Source: an uncultured Gammaproteobacteria bacterium (GTDB lineage Bacteria > Pseudomonadota > Gammaproteobacteria > Pseudomonadales > Pseudohongiellaceae). From it: 45,711 nt of DNA. How positions within the stretch are numbered: the stretch's first letter is position 1; each line of letters starts with the position of its first letter. The notes below the pieces were generated by a model. That model saw only the letters and a program-made list of their open reading frames with translations. It was not told the DNA's origin and made no database searches. The position numbers and the translations under genes are program-made. Positions 8,066 to 16,295 of this stretch are shown here, in pieces. Where the stretch lies: NCBI GenBank assembly GCA_903837345.1, contig CAILUG010000058.1:1-45711 (forward strand), given 5' to 3'.

Positions 8066-9088
8066 ATGTTCAGTATTGCGTTCGGCACCGGCACCCATAA
8101 CAGCAGCGGCCAATGGCTGGAAGTGTTCTATCCGCGACCACTGCTGAATCCTCCGGCAGCGCTGGTCACACAGGTTTGCCAGATAGTCGGATGCAGCAAC
8201 AGCACCCAGGCGGTTCCACTGCAACAAGACCAGCTGGAACAATTGGCCACAGATTTGCGCGACATCGACAGTGGGCAGGCTGACCTGTGCCTGCAACTGG
8301 CGGGCAGCAAAAAGCCAAGCGTACTGATGCTGCTCGCCACGGACGAAAAGCCGGCTTCGGTGCCGGAGGTTTATCTGAAACTGCAGTTGCTGTCGCACCG
8401 GCTGGCGCGTCCTCACCAGCTCAATCTGGAGGGATTGTTCGGCCTGTTGCCGAATGTGGCGTGGACTTCTGCAGGACCGGTGGCCGTGAATGAATTGCCG
8501 CAGGCACAACTGGCGGCCAGATTACGTGGCGAAGTGTTGCAGGTCACCGGCGTCGACAAGTTCCCGAAAATGACTGATTACGTGGTGCCCGGTGGTGTGC
8601 GTATTGCAGATGCTTCACGTGTGCGTCTGGGCGCCTATCTCGGCGAAGGCACCACCATCATGCATGAAGGCTTCGTCAACTTTAATGCGGGCACCGAAGG
8701 TCCGGCCATGATTGAAGGCCGCATATCGGCCGGCGTGTTCGTCAATGCCCACAGCGATCTGGGCGGTGGCTGCTCGATACTCGGCACCTTGTCAGGCGGT
8801 GGCAAAACCGTGATCAGTGTCGGCAAGAACTGTCTGATCGGGGCCAATGCCGGCCTCGGCATTCCACTGGGCGACCGCTGCACTATTGAAGCCGGCCTGT
8901 ATGTAACTGCCGGCACCAAGGTGACTGTGCTCGACAACAGCGGCAAGGAAGTGCAAGTCTGCAAAGCCCGCGATTTGTCGGGTAAAGATGATCTTTTGTT
9001 CCGTCGCAACTCTGTCAGCGGCCGCGTCGAATGCCTCACCAACAAGACTGAAATCGAACTCAACGCCGTCTTGCACAGCCACAACTGA
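8066..9088 (+). CDS. dapD: 2,3,4,5-tetrahydropyridine-2,6-dicarboxylate N-succinyltransferase, long form
   Basis: Transfers succinyl from succinyl-CoA to tetrahydrodipicolinate in the succinylase branch of lysine/meso-diaminopimelate synthesis. The 340 residues match the long Pseudomonas-type DapD (about 344), not the 274-residue E. coli type. Family segments are YLKLHLLSHRL-like [34 protein letters not shown], the left-handed beta-helix stretch [54 protein letters not shown], and the C-terminal DLLFRRNS and KTEIELN. dapE follows after 13 bases, so the two form a dap operon. Confidence 0.97.
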   Translation: MFSIAFGTGTHNSSGQWLEVFYPRPLLNPPAALVTQVCQIVGCSNSTQAVPLQQDQLEQLATDLRDIDSGQADLCLQLAGSKKPSVLMLLATDEKPASVPEVYLKLQLLSHRLARPHQLNLEGLFGLLPNVAWTSAGPVAVNELPQAQLAARLRGEVLQVTGVDKFPKMTDYVVPGGVRIADASRVRLGAYLGEGTTIMHEGFVNFNAGTEGPAMIEGRISAGVFVNAHSDLGGGCSILGTLSGGGKTVISVGKNCLIGANAGLGIPLGDRCTIEAGLYVTAGTKVTVLDNSGKEVQVCKARDLSGKDDLLFRRNSVSGRVECLTNKTEIELNAVLHSHN

Positions 9089-9101
9089 AAACGGACAGTC
9101 C

Positions 9102-10232
9102 ATGAATGACACCCTGAGCCTGGCCCAAGCACTCATACAGCAGCCTTCGTTGAGCCCGCATGATCGTGGCTGCCAGGCATTGTTGTGTGACGAGCTGCAA
9201 AAACTCGGCTTTGTCATTGAACAACTTCCGTTCGGTGACGTCAGCAATTTCTGGGCGCGCAGAGGCACACAAGGGCCCGTGCTGTGCTTCGCCGGCCATA
9301 CCGACGTGGTGCCGGCCGGAGACAGCAAGGACTGGTTGAGCGATCCGTTCATCCCCACCGTTCGTGACGGCAAACTCTATGGCCGTGGCGCCGCTGACAT
9401 GAAAGGCTCGCTGGCAGCGATGATCACTGCCTGCAAACGGTTTCTGGCAGCGCACCCGGGGCACAACGGCTCCATTGCATTCCTGATCACCAGTGATGAA
9501 GAAAGCATTGCCATTGACGGTACACGGCGCGTGGTGGAAGTGCTGGAAGCGCGTGGTGAAAAAATCACCTGGTGCGTGGTGGGAGAACCTTCAAGTACTG
9601 CGCTGACCGGCGATGTCATCAAAAACGGCAGACGCGGCTCACTCAACGGCATCCTGCGCGTCAATGGCCAGCTTGGGCATGTGGCCTATCCGCATCTCGC
9701 GCTAAACCCGATCCATGCCTTCCTGCCGGCATTGACCGAGCTGGCGGCAGTCGAGTGGGATCAAGGCAACCAGTACTTCCCGCCGACCAGCTTCCAGATT
9801 TCCAACATCCATGCCGGCACTGGCGCCAACAATGTGATCCCCGGCAACATGGAAGTCCTGTTCAACTTCCGTTTTTCCACCGAAGTCACCGCCCTGCAGT
9901 TGCAGCAAACCACGGAGAGCATTTTCAACAGGCATCATTGCGACTACCAACTGGACTGGCAGCTCAGCGGCAATCCGTTTCTGACATCTGAAGGCAAACT
10001 GGTGGCCGCAGTACGCGACAGTGTGCAACAAGTGATGGGAATTACTGCCACACTCTCAACCGGCGGCGGCACCAGTGATGGCCGCTTTATCGCCCCCACT
10101 GGTGCCGAAGTAGTGGAGATCGGCCCGGTCAACGCCACCATACACAAGGTGAATGAGCATGTCGAAGTGGTGGAACTCGAGCGGCTGGCGGCTATCTATC
10201 AGCGCGTGCTGGAAAAGCTGCTGTTGACGTAA
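9102..10232 (+). CDS. dapE: Succinyl-diaminopimelate desuccinylase
   Basis: Dizinc amidohydrolase of the M20 family that releases L,L-diaminopimelate from its N-succinyl form. It is 376 residues from the ATG at 9102, matching E. coli DapE (375). The open frame extends further upstream, but that part overlaps dapD out of frame and is not DapE-like. Metal and catalytic residues are visible: His66 and Asp68 in [12 protein letters not shown], Asp99 in [10 protein letters not shown], Glu133/Glu134 in SDEES, and VGEPSS. The 3' end overlaps the converging rsmJ gene by 34 bases. Confidence 0.97.
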   Translation: MNDTLSLAQALIQQPSLSPHDRGCQALLCDELQKLGFVIEQLPFGDVSNFWARRGTQGPVLCFAGHTDVVPAGDSKDWLSDPFIPTVRDGKLYGRGAADMKGSLAAMITACKRFLAAHPGHNGSIAFLITSDEESIAIDGTRRVVEVLEARGEKITWCVVGEPSSTALTGDVIKNGRRGSLNGILRVNGQLGHVAYPHLALNPIHAFLPALTELAAVEWDQGNQYFPPTSFQISNIHAGTGANNVIPGNMEVLFNFRFSTEVTALQLQQTTESIFNRHHCDYQLDWQLSGNPFLTSEGKLVAAVRDSVQQVMGITATLSTGGGTSDGRFIAPTGAEVVEIGPVNATIHKVNEHVEVVELERLAAIYQRVLEKLLLT

Positions 10233-11011
10233 ACAGCAAATGCTGCGGGTTTGTCGCCGATCCAGAAAGCGGGGGCAGGCAGCTCAGGCGGCAACTTGCC
10301 GTCAGGGCGCTTCAGCACCACACGGTAGCGCGCAACCTTCAACGCCGCTTGCAACAGTGAACCCAGATCAGCTTCACTGCCCAGCAACTGATGCAGCAAC
10401 GCAATATCCTTTTTGACTTTGGCCTGTTTGCCGCGCGGCGGAAACATCGGATCCAGATAAATCACATCGGGTCGTTCGCCGTCAGGGCTGGCCACGGACG
10501 CCAGCCATTGCCTGGCGTCAGCATGCAGCAACTGCATCCGTGCAAGGACTGCACGCATGTGGGGTGTCCCCTCACTGTTGCCACGACTGAATCCGTCTGC
10601 CAATAACGCATGCATCAAGGGCGACTGTTCCAGCAACAGTACGCGACAACCCAGATGGGCCAGCACCAACGCATCCCGTCCGAGCCCAGCGGTGGCATCC
10701 ACCACAAAAACCTGCTGACCTGTTGCCGCCTTGTCGAGACCAATGGCTTTGCCAAGTCCCTGGCGTTTGCCGCTGGTGCGTAACCGGTATTGCAAGGTGG
10801 CATCCAGGAAATCGACACGGGTAGCAGTTGCCCTTGGGTCATTGGCATTCTGCAACGACAAACCGCCGGCATCTGCGTTGAGTCGCAACAGCACGTCAGC
10901 GGCACTGTCATGGTCTGCGTGACAGGCTGCTTCCGACTTCAGCAAGGCTTGCAGGGTTGCTTCCGGCAATCCCTGGTAGTCCTCGCTCTTGTGCAACAAC
11001 ACCTTGAACAT
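10199..11011 (-). CDS. rsmJ: 16S rRNA (guanine-1516-N2) methyltransferase
   Basis: S-adenosylmethionine-dependent methyltransferase that makes m2G1516 in 16S rRNA. The SAM-binding motif [19 protein letters not shown], the [15 protein letters not shown] segment and the catalytic [17 protein letters not shown] are characteristic of RsmJ/YhiQ. I chose the ATG at 11011 (270 residues) because GCCGGAAAC precedes it. An in-frame start at 11053 would add 14 residues with no family likeness. It converges on dapE and overlaps its end by 34 bases, and it is divergent from the MFS gene. Confidence 0.92.
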   Translation of the reverse strand: MFKVLLHKSEDYQGLPEATLQALLKSEAACHADHDSAADVLLRLNADAGGLSLQNANDPRATATRVDFLDATLQYRLRTSGKRQGLGKAIGLDKAATGQQVFVVDATAGLGRDALVLAHLGCRVLLLEQSPLMHALLADGFSRGNSEGTPHMRAVLARMQLLHADARQWLASVASPDGERPDVIYLDPMFPPRGKQAKVKKDIALLHQLLGSEADLGSLLQAALKVARYRVVLKRPDGKLPPELPAPAFWIGDKPAAFAVYVNSSFSSTR

Positions 11012-11169
11012 TTGTTTCCGGCAATCTTTTGAACGAACAACAACAATTATCAAGTTTACCCAGGGGTTTTCCTAACAAATTCCAGGGCACTGCAGATATT
11101 CCTGCAAAACCGCAAAACCCTACTAGACTGCGGGCATTGACGGCATCGGCACGTTCAGGGAGGAACTGC

Positions 11170-12557
11170 ATGCATAACCGTGATCACTATCGTCTGTATG
11201 TGCTGGCGCTGTTATGGTCAGCTGCGTTGTTACGCTTTGTTGACATGAAATCCTGGCAGTCCTGCTGCAGCCGATCAAAACCGAATTCCAGCTCAGTGAT
11301 ACCGAGCTGGCACTGCTGGGAGGGCTGGCATTCGCACTGTTCTACGGCATGCTGGGCGTCCCGGTGGCCTGGCTGGCCGAGCGTTACTGTCGGCGCACCA
11401 TCGTTGCCATTGCCGTGACCCTGTGGAGCCTGATGACCATGCTGTGCGGCCAGGCTGGCAGTTTCGCCATGCTGTTCCTGACACGGGTTGGAGTTGGCAT
11501 AGGCGAGGCCGGCGCCTATCCGCCCACCACATCACTATTGGCAGACTTTTTTCCACCCTCACTGAGGGGCAGAGCCTGCGCCGTACTGGCTTCGGCAATA
11601 CCGGTTGGGGTGCTGGTGGGTTTTCTCGCCGGCACTTTCATCAATATCCACTTCGGATGGCGGCTTACCATGCAGTTGCTCGGGTTGCCCGGAGTACTGC
11701 TGGGAGTTTTGTTGATGCTCACTTTGCAAGAGCCAACACGCGGTATATACGACAACAAAACCGAACCCGGTCTGTCCGTCAGTTTCTGGCAGAACTCGGT
11801 TTCGCTCTGGCGACGCCGTGGCTATCCCTCACTGGTTGCGGCAGCCTGTTTGTTCACTATGGGCGCCAGCGGATCAGGGCTGTGGATACCGTCATTTTTC
11901 ATACGCCACCATGGTCTGGGCAGTACTGACACTGGCATCTGGATGGCGGTCATCTATGGCGGCGGGGGACTAATAGGCTCGATTGCCGGCGGCTGGTTGG
12001 CACAACGCCGGGACCGGGACGGCAGTGGCCACGCCTTTGCCCGCGTTTGCCAGTGGTCGCTGTACCTCACCCTGCCCTTGCTGCCGCTGGTGTTGCTGAA
12101 TGCTTCCTCGCAGGTGGCCCTGGGCTGTCTTGCCGGCGTCACTGTGCTCATGCACATGAATGTGGGACCGGTACTGACGCTATTGCAACTGCTGGGCGGC
12201 CAAAACCAGCGGGCTCTGGCTCATGCCTATTCCCTGCTGGTGAGCAATATGGTGGCTTTGCCGCTAGGACCCTTGTTTGTAGGAGTAATCAGTGACTGGC
12301 TAAGTCCGGTACTGGGCACCGGAGCACTGGGGCTGGGGATATTCATGTTGTTGATGGTGTGCTGGTCTCTGTCTGCCTGGCTGTTTGGCAGAACCGGCCT
12401 GCAGCTTGCGCCCAATACAGCAGGGCCTGCGCAAACCCGGTCGGGAGCTGATGTCGGCAAAAAGTTGCCGGTTGCAGCCATTAACGTACTGAAGGTGGAA
12501 TCAGGATGGGCTGGAACCAGTATGCATGGGGAAACTGCGAAGGGAAATCACCCCTGA
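11170..12557 (+). pseudogene. MFS transporter (spinster-like) with a one-base frameshift
   Basis: Twelve-helix major facilitator related to the spinster-like MFS permeases (proton-coupled or facilitated export of unknown small molecules). The ATG at 11170 opens RDHYRLYVLALLWS, the normal first helix, and reads to the conserved FVD near 11244. The family sequence then continues in another frame as EILAVLLQPIKTEFQLSD and runs to the stop at 12557. Two bases stand where a codon is expected (11245-11246), so one base is missing. Downstream signatures are intact: GGLAFALFYGMLGVPVAWLAER, GVGIGEAGAYPP and LADFFPPSLRGRA. No ATG exists between the shift and 11349. It is either a true pseudogene or a sequencing/assembly error. 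Confidence 0.8.
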
Positions 12558-12748
12558 TCCTGACAGACAGGATCAGGCGGGCAAACCACGCTGGCTGAAA
12601 GAATCTTGAGGTAATCGAGAATATTCACAGCAAATACAATGACCGGCGCTACCAGCACGATCCACTCCATATTGCGGTTGGACCAGAACTTGGTGAAGTG
12701 CAAAATCACAATTACCAGTGCTGCGGCGTAAACCATCAATGCAATCAT
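12548..12748 (-). CDS. Small two-helix membrane protein, unknown function
   Basis: 66 residues that I do not recognise as a family. Two hydrophobic segments are visible, about residues 2-20 (ALMVYAAALVIVILHF) and 28-45 (WIVLVAPVIVFAVNI), separated by a basic KFWSNRN loop. The short C-terminus has two Cys (VVCPPDPVC). AAGGGAT lies about 8 bases before the ATG. The 3' end overlaps the end of the converging MFS gene by 10 bases. The AT-rich 150 bases upstream (12749-12899) show nothing else I could identify. Confidence 0.55.
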   Translation of the reverse strand: MIALMVYAAALVIVILHFTKFWSNRNMEWIVLVAPVIVFAVNILDYLKILSASVVCPPDPVCQDQG

Positions 12749-12899
12749 GGGGATATCCCTTGTTTTTAATGTAACTACTATTTAAACACTAAAAGTCAAG
12801 AAAAAACCACTGGCCAGTTAAATTTCTACACAATTCATATACGTATTCTATTGCCCGCAACAGGGGGGATTCCAGCGGAAACGATCCCAGATTCTGTAT

Positions 12900-15179
12900 T
12901 CAATATTGCCAGGCGTAGGAAAACTTGGCGAACACCGTACGATAAGTCGCTTCCAGCCCTGTTACGGTCCCGTCCTGCATCGAATTGTCGGAATAACCCA
13001 CAAAGAACCTGGTCTGGGCGCTGAACCGATAACTGTATAGCAACTGCGTGTTGAGCGAGCGCGAGCGCCGATCAATCGGAGTGAGATAAAGAGCGGGGTT
13101 ACGCACGGTATCCGAGTAAATGAACACTGCCCGCACAAAGCTTTTGTTGTCGAACTGGTAAGTCAGCCGCAGATCGCCGAGATCAGTGGTATACAGCCGC
13201 CCGCCACTGGCATCCAGAGTCTGGTGGTTATAGTTCAATTGCACCTGCATATGGCGGCCTAACTGCACACTGAAGTTCGGTCCCAGCGTCAAATTGTCGG
13301 CCAGCCGGGTATTGGCGTAATCAATGGCGTCGCCCTTGCGGATATTCAGGCCAACGGTTACTCCGCCAAAAGGCTGGAAATTGGCAAAGATGGCGCTGGA
13401 GTTGAGATCAAAAAAGCGTCCGTTGTAGAAAGTTTGCTGCTGGTTCAGATCGTACTCGGCATACGACTGGTATTTGCCGTTGAACCAGAACCCCAACCAT
13501 TTATTGTCCTGCAGCTTGTTGTTGTCCTGGTCTTCGGTACGTGAAATCAGCGTCCACACCCCCACCCGGTTGAACAGGCCACCCGGATCCACCAGCCAGG
13601 TATAGCCAGGGTTGAACAACTGCTCGTGATAATCCACCTTGCCGATAAAGCCGAGATCGGCCCGGAAATCCCGGCCAAAATCGGTGTTGCTGAGTGTCCA
13701 GTTCCAGTTGCGGCCCTGATGGTTGTATTCCACGCTCCAGGCACTGCCACCCAAATCCGGTTTTTGCCCATAGGCAGTCTGGATCGCCAACGGATACTCG
13801 GACTGGCTGTGCATCACCTGGGTCAGGATGCGATCGCTGGCGCTCACCTGCCAGTTGAAATCACCACTGACCATGTTGTTGCTGTAACCATCGGCCTGCC
13901 GTGCTGTCACCAGGGTGCCGACAGTCACGTCCCTGTTCATGTCATAGCGATAACGCAGCGCCAGATCCCGGCTTCTGGTATTGGCAAGCGTTGCCACTGA
14001 TGAACCTTGATTGCCGGGAATCAGGAAACCGGTGGCATCATCATCGGCCACCATCAACGCATAGGTCTGATCACTGCTCTTGCCGGTGAGCTTGAGCCCC
14101 AGCTTGGGAGAATTGATGTTGCGGGTGTAGACCAGCGTATTGCCGCTGGTACTGGCCAGGTTATTGTTGCCGGAGCTCAGCGTGTTGAAATATTCCGCGC
14201 CATCCAGAAAAAACTCGCGACGTTCCGGGAAAAACAGCGAAAACGTATTGTTGACGTTCAACTGTGCCTGATCGGCTTCAACCTGGGAAAAATCCGGGTT
14301 AAGCGTGGCATTGAGGATCATGTCCTTGTTGATGCCCCAACGCAGATCAAGACTGGGTTCAACTTTGGGATCACCCCGCCGCCAGGGGTCAGTGGCAGGA
14401 CTGGTGCGGTTTTCCGACCAGTTTGTGGTCAGGGTCGGAATCAGCTGCAGATTGGTGGTCTGTTTTACTTCGCCAAAGCCTTCCATCTTCTTGAACTGGC
14501 ACAGATAGCAGGACACCGAATAATCCATCAGGTTGTTGGAAATGCGGTGGCGCGAATCACGCGGATAAAAACGCAGGATGTCGATGCCCCAGGTTTGTTG
14601 CTGCAAGCCGCTGGGCAGCCGCAATTGTTTGAGCGGAATGCGCATCTCGGCCACGAAGCCGTCGTCGTTGATCTGGCCGGCACTGTCCCACAACGCATTC
14701 CAGGACTGGTCTTCCCGCTTGCTCACGTCATCCTGGATCAGATCCATTTGTACACCGAGCGGATTCACGAAGAATTCGAAAGCACGGCGTTCATCGTTGA
14801 AGGTATCGAGCACCACGCCGACAAAATCATCCTGGAAGGAACGATCACGATCGCGGTAAAAGGCACGGATTTTCGAGGGGTCGGGATCATGCGCTACAAA
14901 CACAATGAGAAAATTCTCTCCGTCTTCCATCATGTAGGCCTCGGTGGGGACCGGTGGTGACACGTTTTGGCCGGGGAAGGTTTCATTGACCAGATCCACC
15001 CGTAGCGCATCCCGCCATTCGTCGGCATTGAATACACCGTCAATGACAGGTTTCTGGCTGGTATGGGGAATATGGTAGGTAATCAGTCGATTCTGCGCCG
15101 ATGCCAGCTGGCACGAAAAACCGAGAATGAGTACAAGTGTCAGGACATGCAGCCGCCTGTACCCTGTAGTTGTTGTCAT
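12900..15179 (-). CDS. DUF5916 outer-membrane protein with CBM9-like N-terminal domain
   Basis: 759 residues from the ATG at 15179, with a signal peptide (VLTLVLILGFSCQLASAQN). The open frame upstream of this point, to 15437, lacks any family likeness and is probably non-coding. An N-terminal CBM9-like fold (PVIDGVFNADEWRDA, SFQDDFVGVVLDTFNDERRAFEFF) is followed by DUF5916 signatures (PRDSRHRISNNLMDYS, DADQAQLNVNNTF-like EADQAQLNVNNTFS, FFPERREFFLDGAEYF). A long beta-strand-rich C-terminal barrel follows, ending with an aromatic residue (SYAWQY), as expected for a BAM-inserted outer-membrane protein. Specific function is unknown; members are often near peptidases or sugar-use genes. The upstream gap carries two near-identical 15-16 base direct repeats. 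Confidence 0.88.
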   Translation of the reverse strand: MTTTTGYRRLHVLTLVLILGFSCQLASAQNRLITYHIPHTSQKPVIDGVFNADEWRDALRVDLVNETFPGQNVSPPVPTEAYMMEDGENFLIVFVAHDPDPSKIRAFYRDRDRSFQDDFVGVVLDTFNDERRAFEFFVNPLGVQMDLIQDDVSKREDQSWNALWDSAGQINDDGFVAEMRIPLKQLRLPSGLQQQTWGIDILRFYPRDSRHRISNNLMDYSVSCYLCQFKKMEGFGEVKQTTNLQLIPTLTTNWSENRTSPATDPWRRGDPKVEPSLDLRWGINKDMILNATLNPDFSQVEADQAQLNVNNTFSLFFPERREFFLDGAEYFNTLSSGNNNLASTSGNTLVYTRNINSPKLGLKLTGKSSDQTYALMVADDDATGFLIPGNQGSSVATLANTRSRDLALRYRYDMNRDVTVGTLVTARQADGYSNNMVSGDFNWQVSASDRILTQVMHSQSEYPLAIQTAYGQKPDLGGSAWSVEYNHQGRNWNWTLSNTDFGRDFRADLGFIGKVDYHEQLFNPGYTWLVDPGGLFNRVGVWTLISRTEDQDNNKLQDNKWLGFWFNGKYQSYAEYDLNQQQTFYNGRFFDLNSSAIFANFQPFGGVTVGLNIRKGDAIDYANTRLADNLTLGPNFSVQLGRHMQVQLNYNHQTLDASGGRLYTTDLGDLRLTYQFDNKSFVRAVFIYSDTVRNPALYLTPIDRRSRSLNTQLLYSYRFSAQTRFFVGYSDNSMQDGTVTGLEATYRTVFAKFSYAWQY

Positions 15180-15410
15180 AACGCATCCAGTAAAAAAGTT
15201 GGCGAAATTCACCTGGCCGAACCCAGCCTTTACAAGATAGAGCAAAACCAGTGCCAGCCCGGTTTTAATGTATGGGAACCATGAATTCCGGCCCTGTTTC
15301 GCAGTTTCGCAGTCAAGCCATCCTTGCGCAGCAGGCAATTCCGCCAGAATTTGGCGAAATTTCACCGTTATGACGCTGGGCTTGCCGGAAAAGCTGGAAA
15401 GTGCGGAACA

Positions 15411-15728
15411 ATGTTGGAACAAATATGCTTTCAACAAGAATTTCAGAATAATGATTCTGGACTTGTTTGGTCTTTTTCACACCCGGCACAACTTTTTTGC
15501 AACTGCCAGGCTGAAGCCCGCGGCAAGCAGCAGTCGATCATCATCTTTGACACGCTTTGCAAGTACGGCAATCCGCTGCAGTCACTGCAAAGCGGTGAGC
15601 ATGTCGACGTGGTACTGCGCAATTTCGCCGGTGGCAAAACCCGGGTCATCGTGGTCGATGCCGCCAAACTGAAAGGTTGCATCTCCGGGGAAAAACTGCA
15701 GCAGGAAGCCAGGAGCCATACCAGGTAG
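15411..15728 (+). CDS. Hypothetical small protein
   Basis: 105 codons from an ATG at 15411 with CGGAACA just upstream. I do not recognise it. The first third is AT-rich with unusual codon use (LEQICFQQEFQNND). From about residue 32 the codons match the neighbours, and the sequence looks protein-like (QQSIIIFDTLCKYG, GEHVDVVLRNFAGGKTRVIVVDAAKL). It has five cysteines. It ends 60 bases before the 2Fe-2S subunit gene and points the same way, so it could be the first gene of that operon or a remnant of a longer gene. A competing minus-strand frame over the same stretch looks less protein-like. Confidence 0.4.
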   Translation: MLEQICFQQEFQNNDSGLVWSFSHPAQLFCNCQAEARGKQQSIIIFDTLCKYGNPLQSLQSGEHVDVVLRNFAGGKTRVIVVDAAKLKGCISGEKLQQEARSHTR

Positions 15729-15788
15729 CGGAGCAGCACTTTTCCTCGTGCGGGTGGTAGTATCGGCCTATAACCAAGGGGGATTACG

Positions 15789-16295
15789 ATGGCCGACTCC
15801 AGCAAATTCCGTCTCAACGGCAGCGAGGTAGCGGTAACGTCCGCTGCCGACACCCCGCTGCTCTATGTTCTTTCTGATGAACTGAAACTGCAAGGCCCGC
15901 GCTTCGGCTGCGGGCTGGCGCAGTGCGGTTCCTGCTCGGTGCTGGTGGATGGCGTCGAGCTGCGTTCGTGTGTGACCCCGCTCTCTGCCGTTGCCGGCAA
16001 GACCGTTACCACACTTGAAGGCTTGCCGGCGCTGCACGCTGCCAGCAAGGGGCTTGCCAAGGTGCCTGAATACACACCGCTGCAACAGGCGCTGATTGAC
16101 ACCCAGGCCATCCAGTGCGGTTTTTGCACCAATGGCATCCAGATCAAGGCCACAGAACTGTTATCGAAAAATCCTGCGCCCAGCGAACAGGACATCCGCA
16201 CCGCGATGAATGGCCATCTGTGCCGTTGTGGCACCTATCCCAAAATCATTGCCGCGATCCAGCAGGCGGCCCGCAGCATGGGAGGCAAAGCATGA
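15789..16295 (+). CDS. 2Fe-2S subunit of a xanthine dehydrogenase-family molybdenum hydroxylase (IorA-like)
   Basis: 168-residue electron-transfer subunit with two 2Fe-2S clusters. Plant-ferredoxin cluster cysteines are Cys41, Cys46, Cys49 (FGCGLAQCGSC) and Cys61. The helical second domain has Cys110, Cys113 (IQCGFC), Cys145 and Cys147 (LCRCGTY). Order and spacing are those of the small subunits of isoquinoline 1-oxidoreductase and related aldehyde oxidases. There is no signal peptide. The stop overlaps the start of the Moco subunit as ATGA, so the two are translationally coupled and probably assemble before export. Confidence 0.93.
   Translation: MADSSKFRLNGSEVAVTSAADTPLLYVLSDELKLQGPRFGCGLAQCGSCSVLVDGVELRSCVTPLSAVAGKTVTTLEGLPALHAASKGLAKVPEYTPLQQALIDTQAIQCGFCTNGIQIKATELLSKNPAPSEQDIRTAMNGHLCRCGTYPKIIAAIQQAARSMGGKA

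Noticed and set aside
11245-11250. Programmed ribosomal frameshift in the MFS gene
   Set aside because: No slippery heptamer, Shine-Dalgarno-like stimulator or downstream structure is evident; MFS genes are not known to use one.
12749-12899. AT-rich spacer as a possible origin or attachment site
   Set aside because: No iterated motif, no flanking tRNA or integrase, and no direct repeats found.
14007-14960. Plus-strand open frame of 317 codons
   Set aside because: Antisense shadow of the DUF5916 gene, which has a signal peptide and family motifs.
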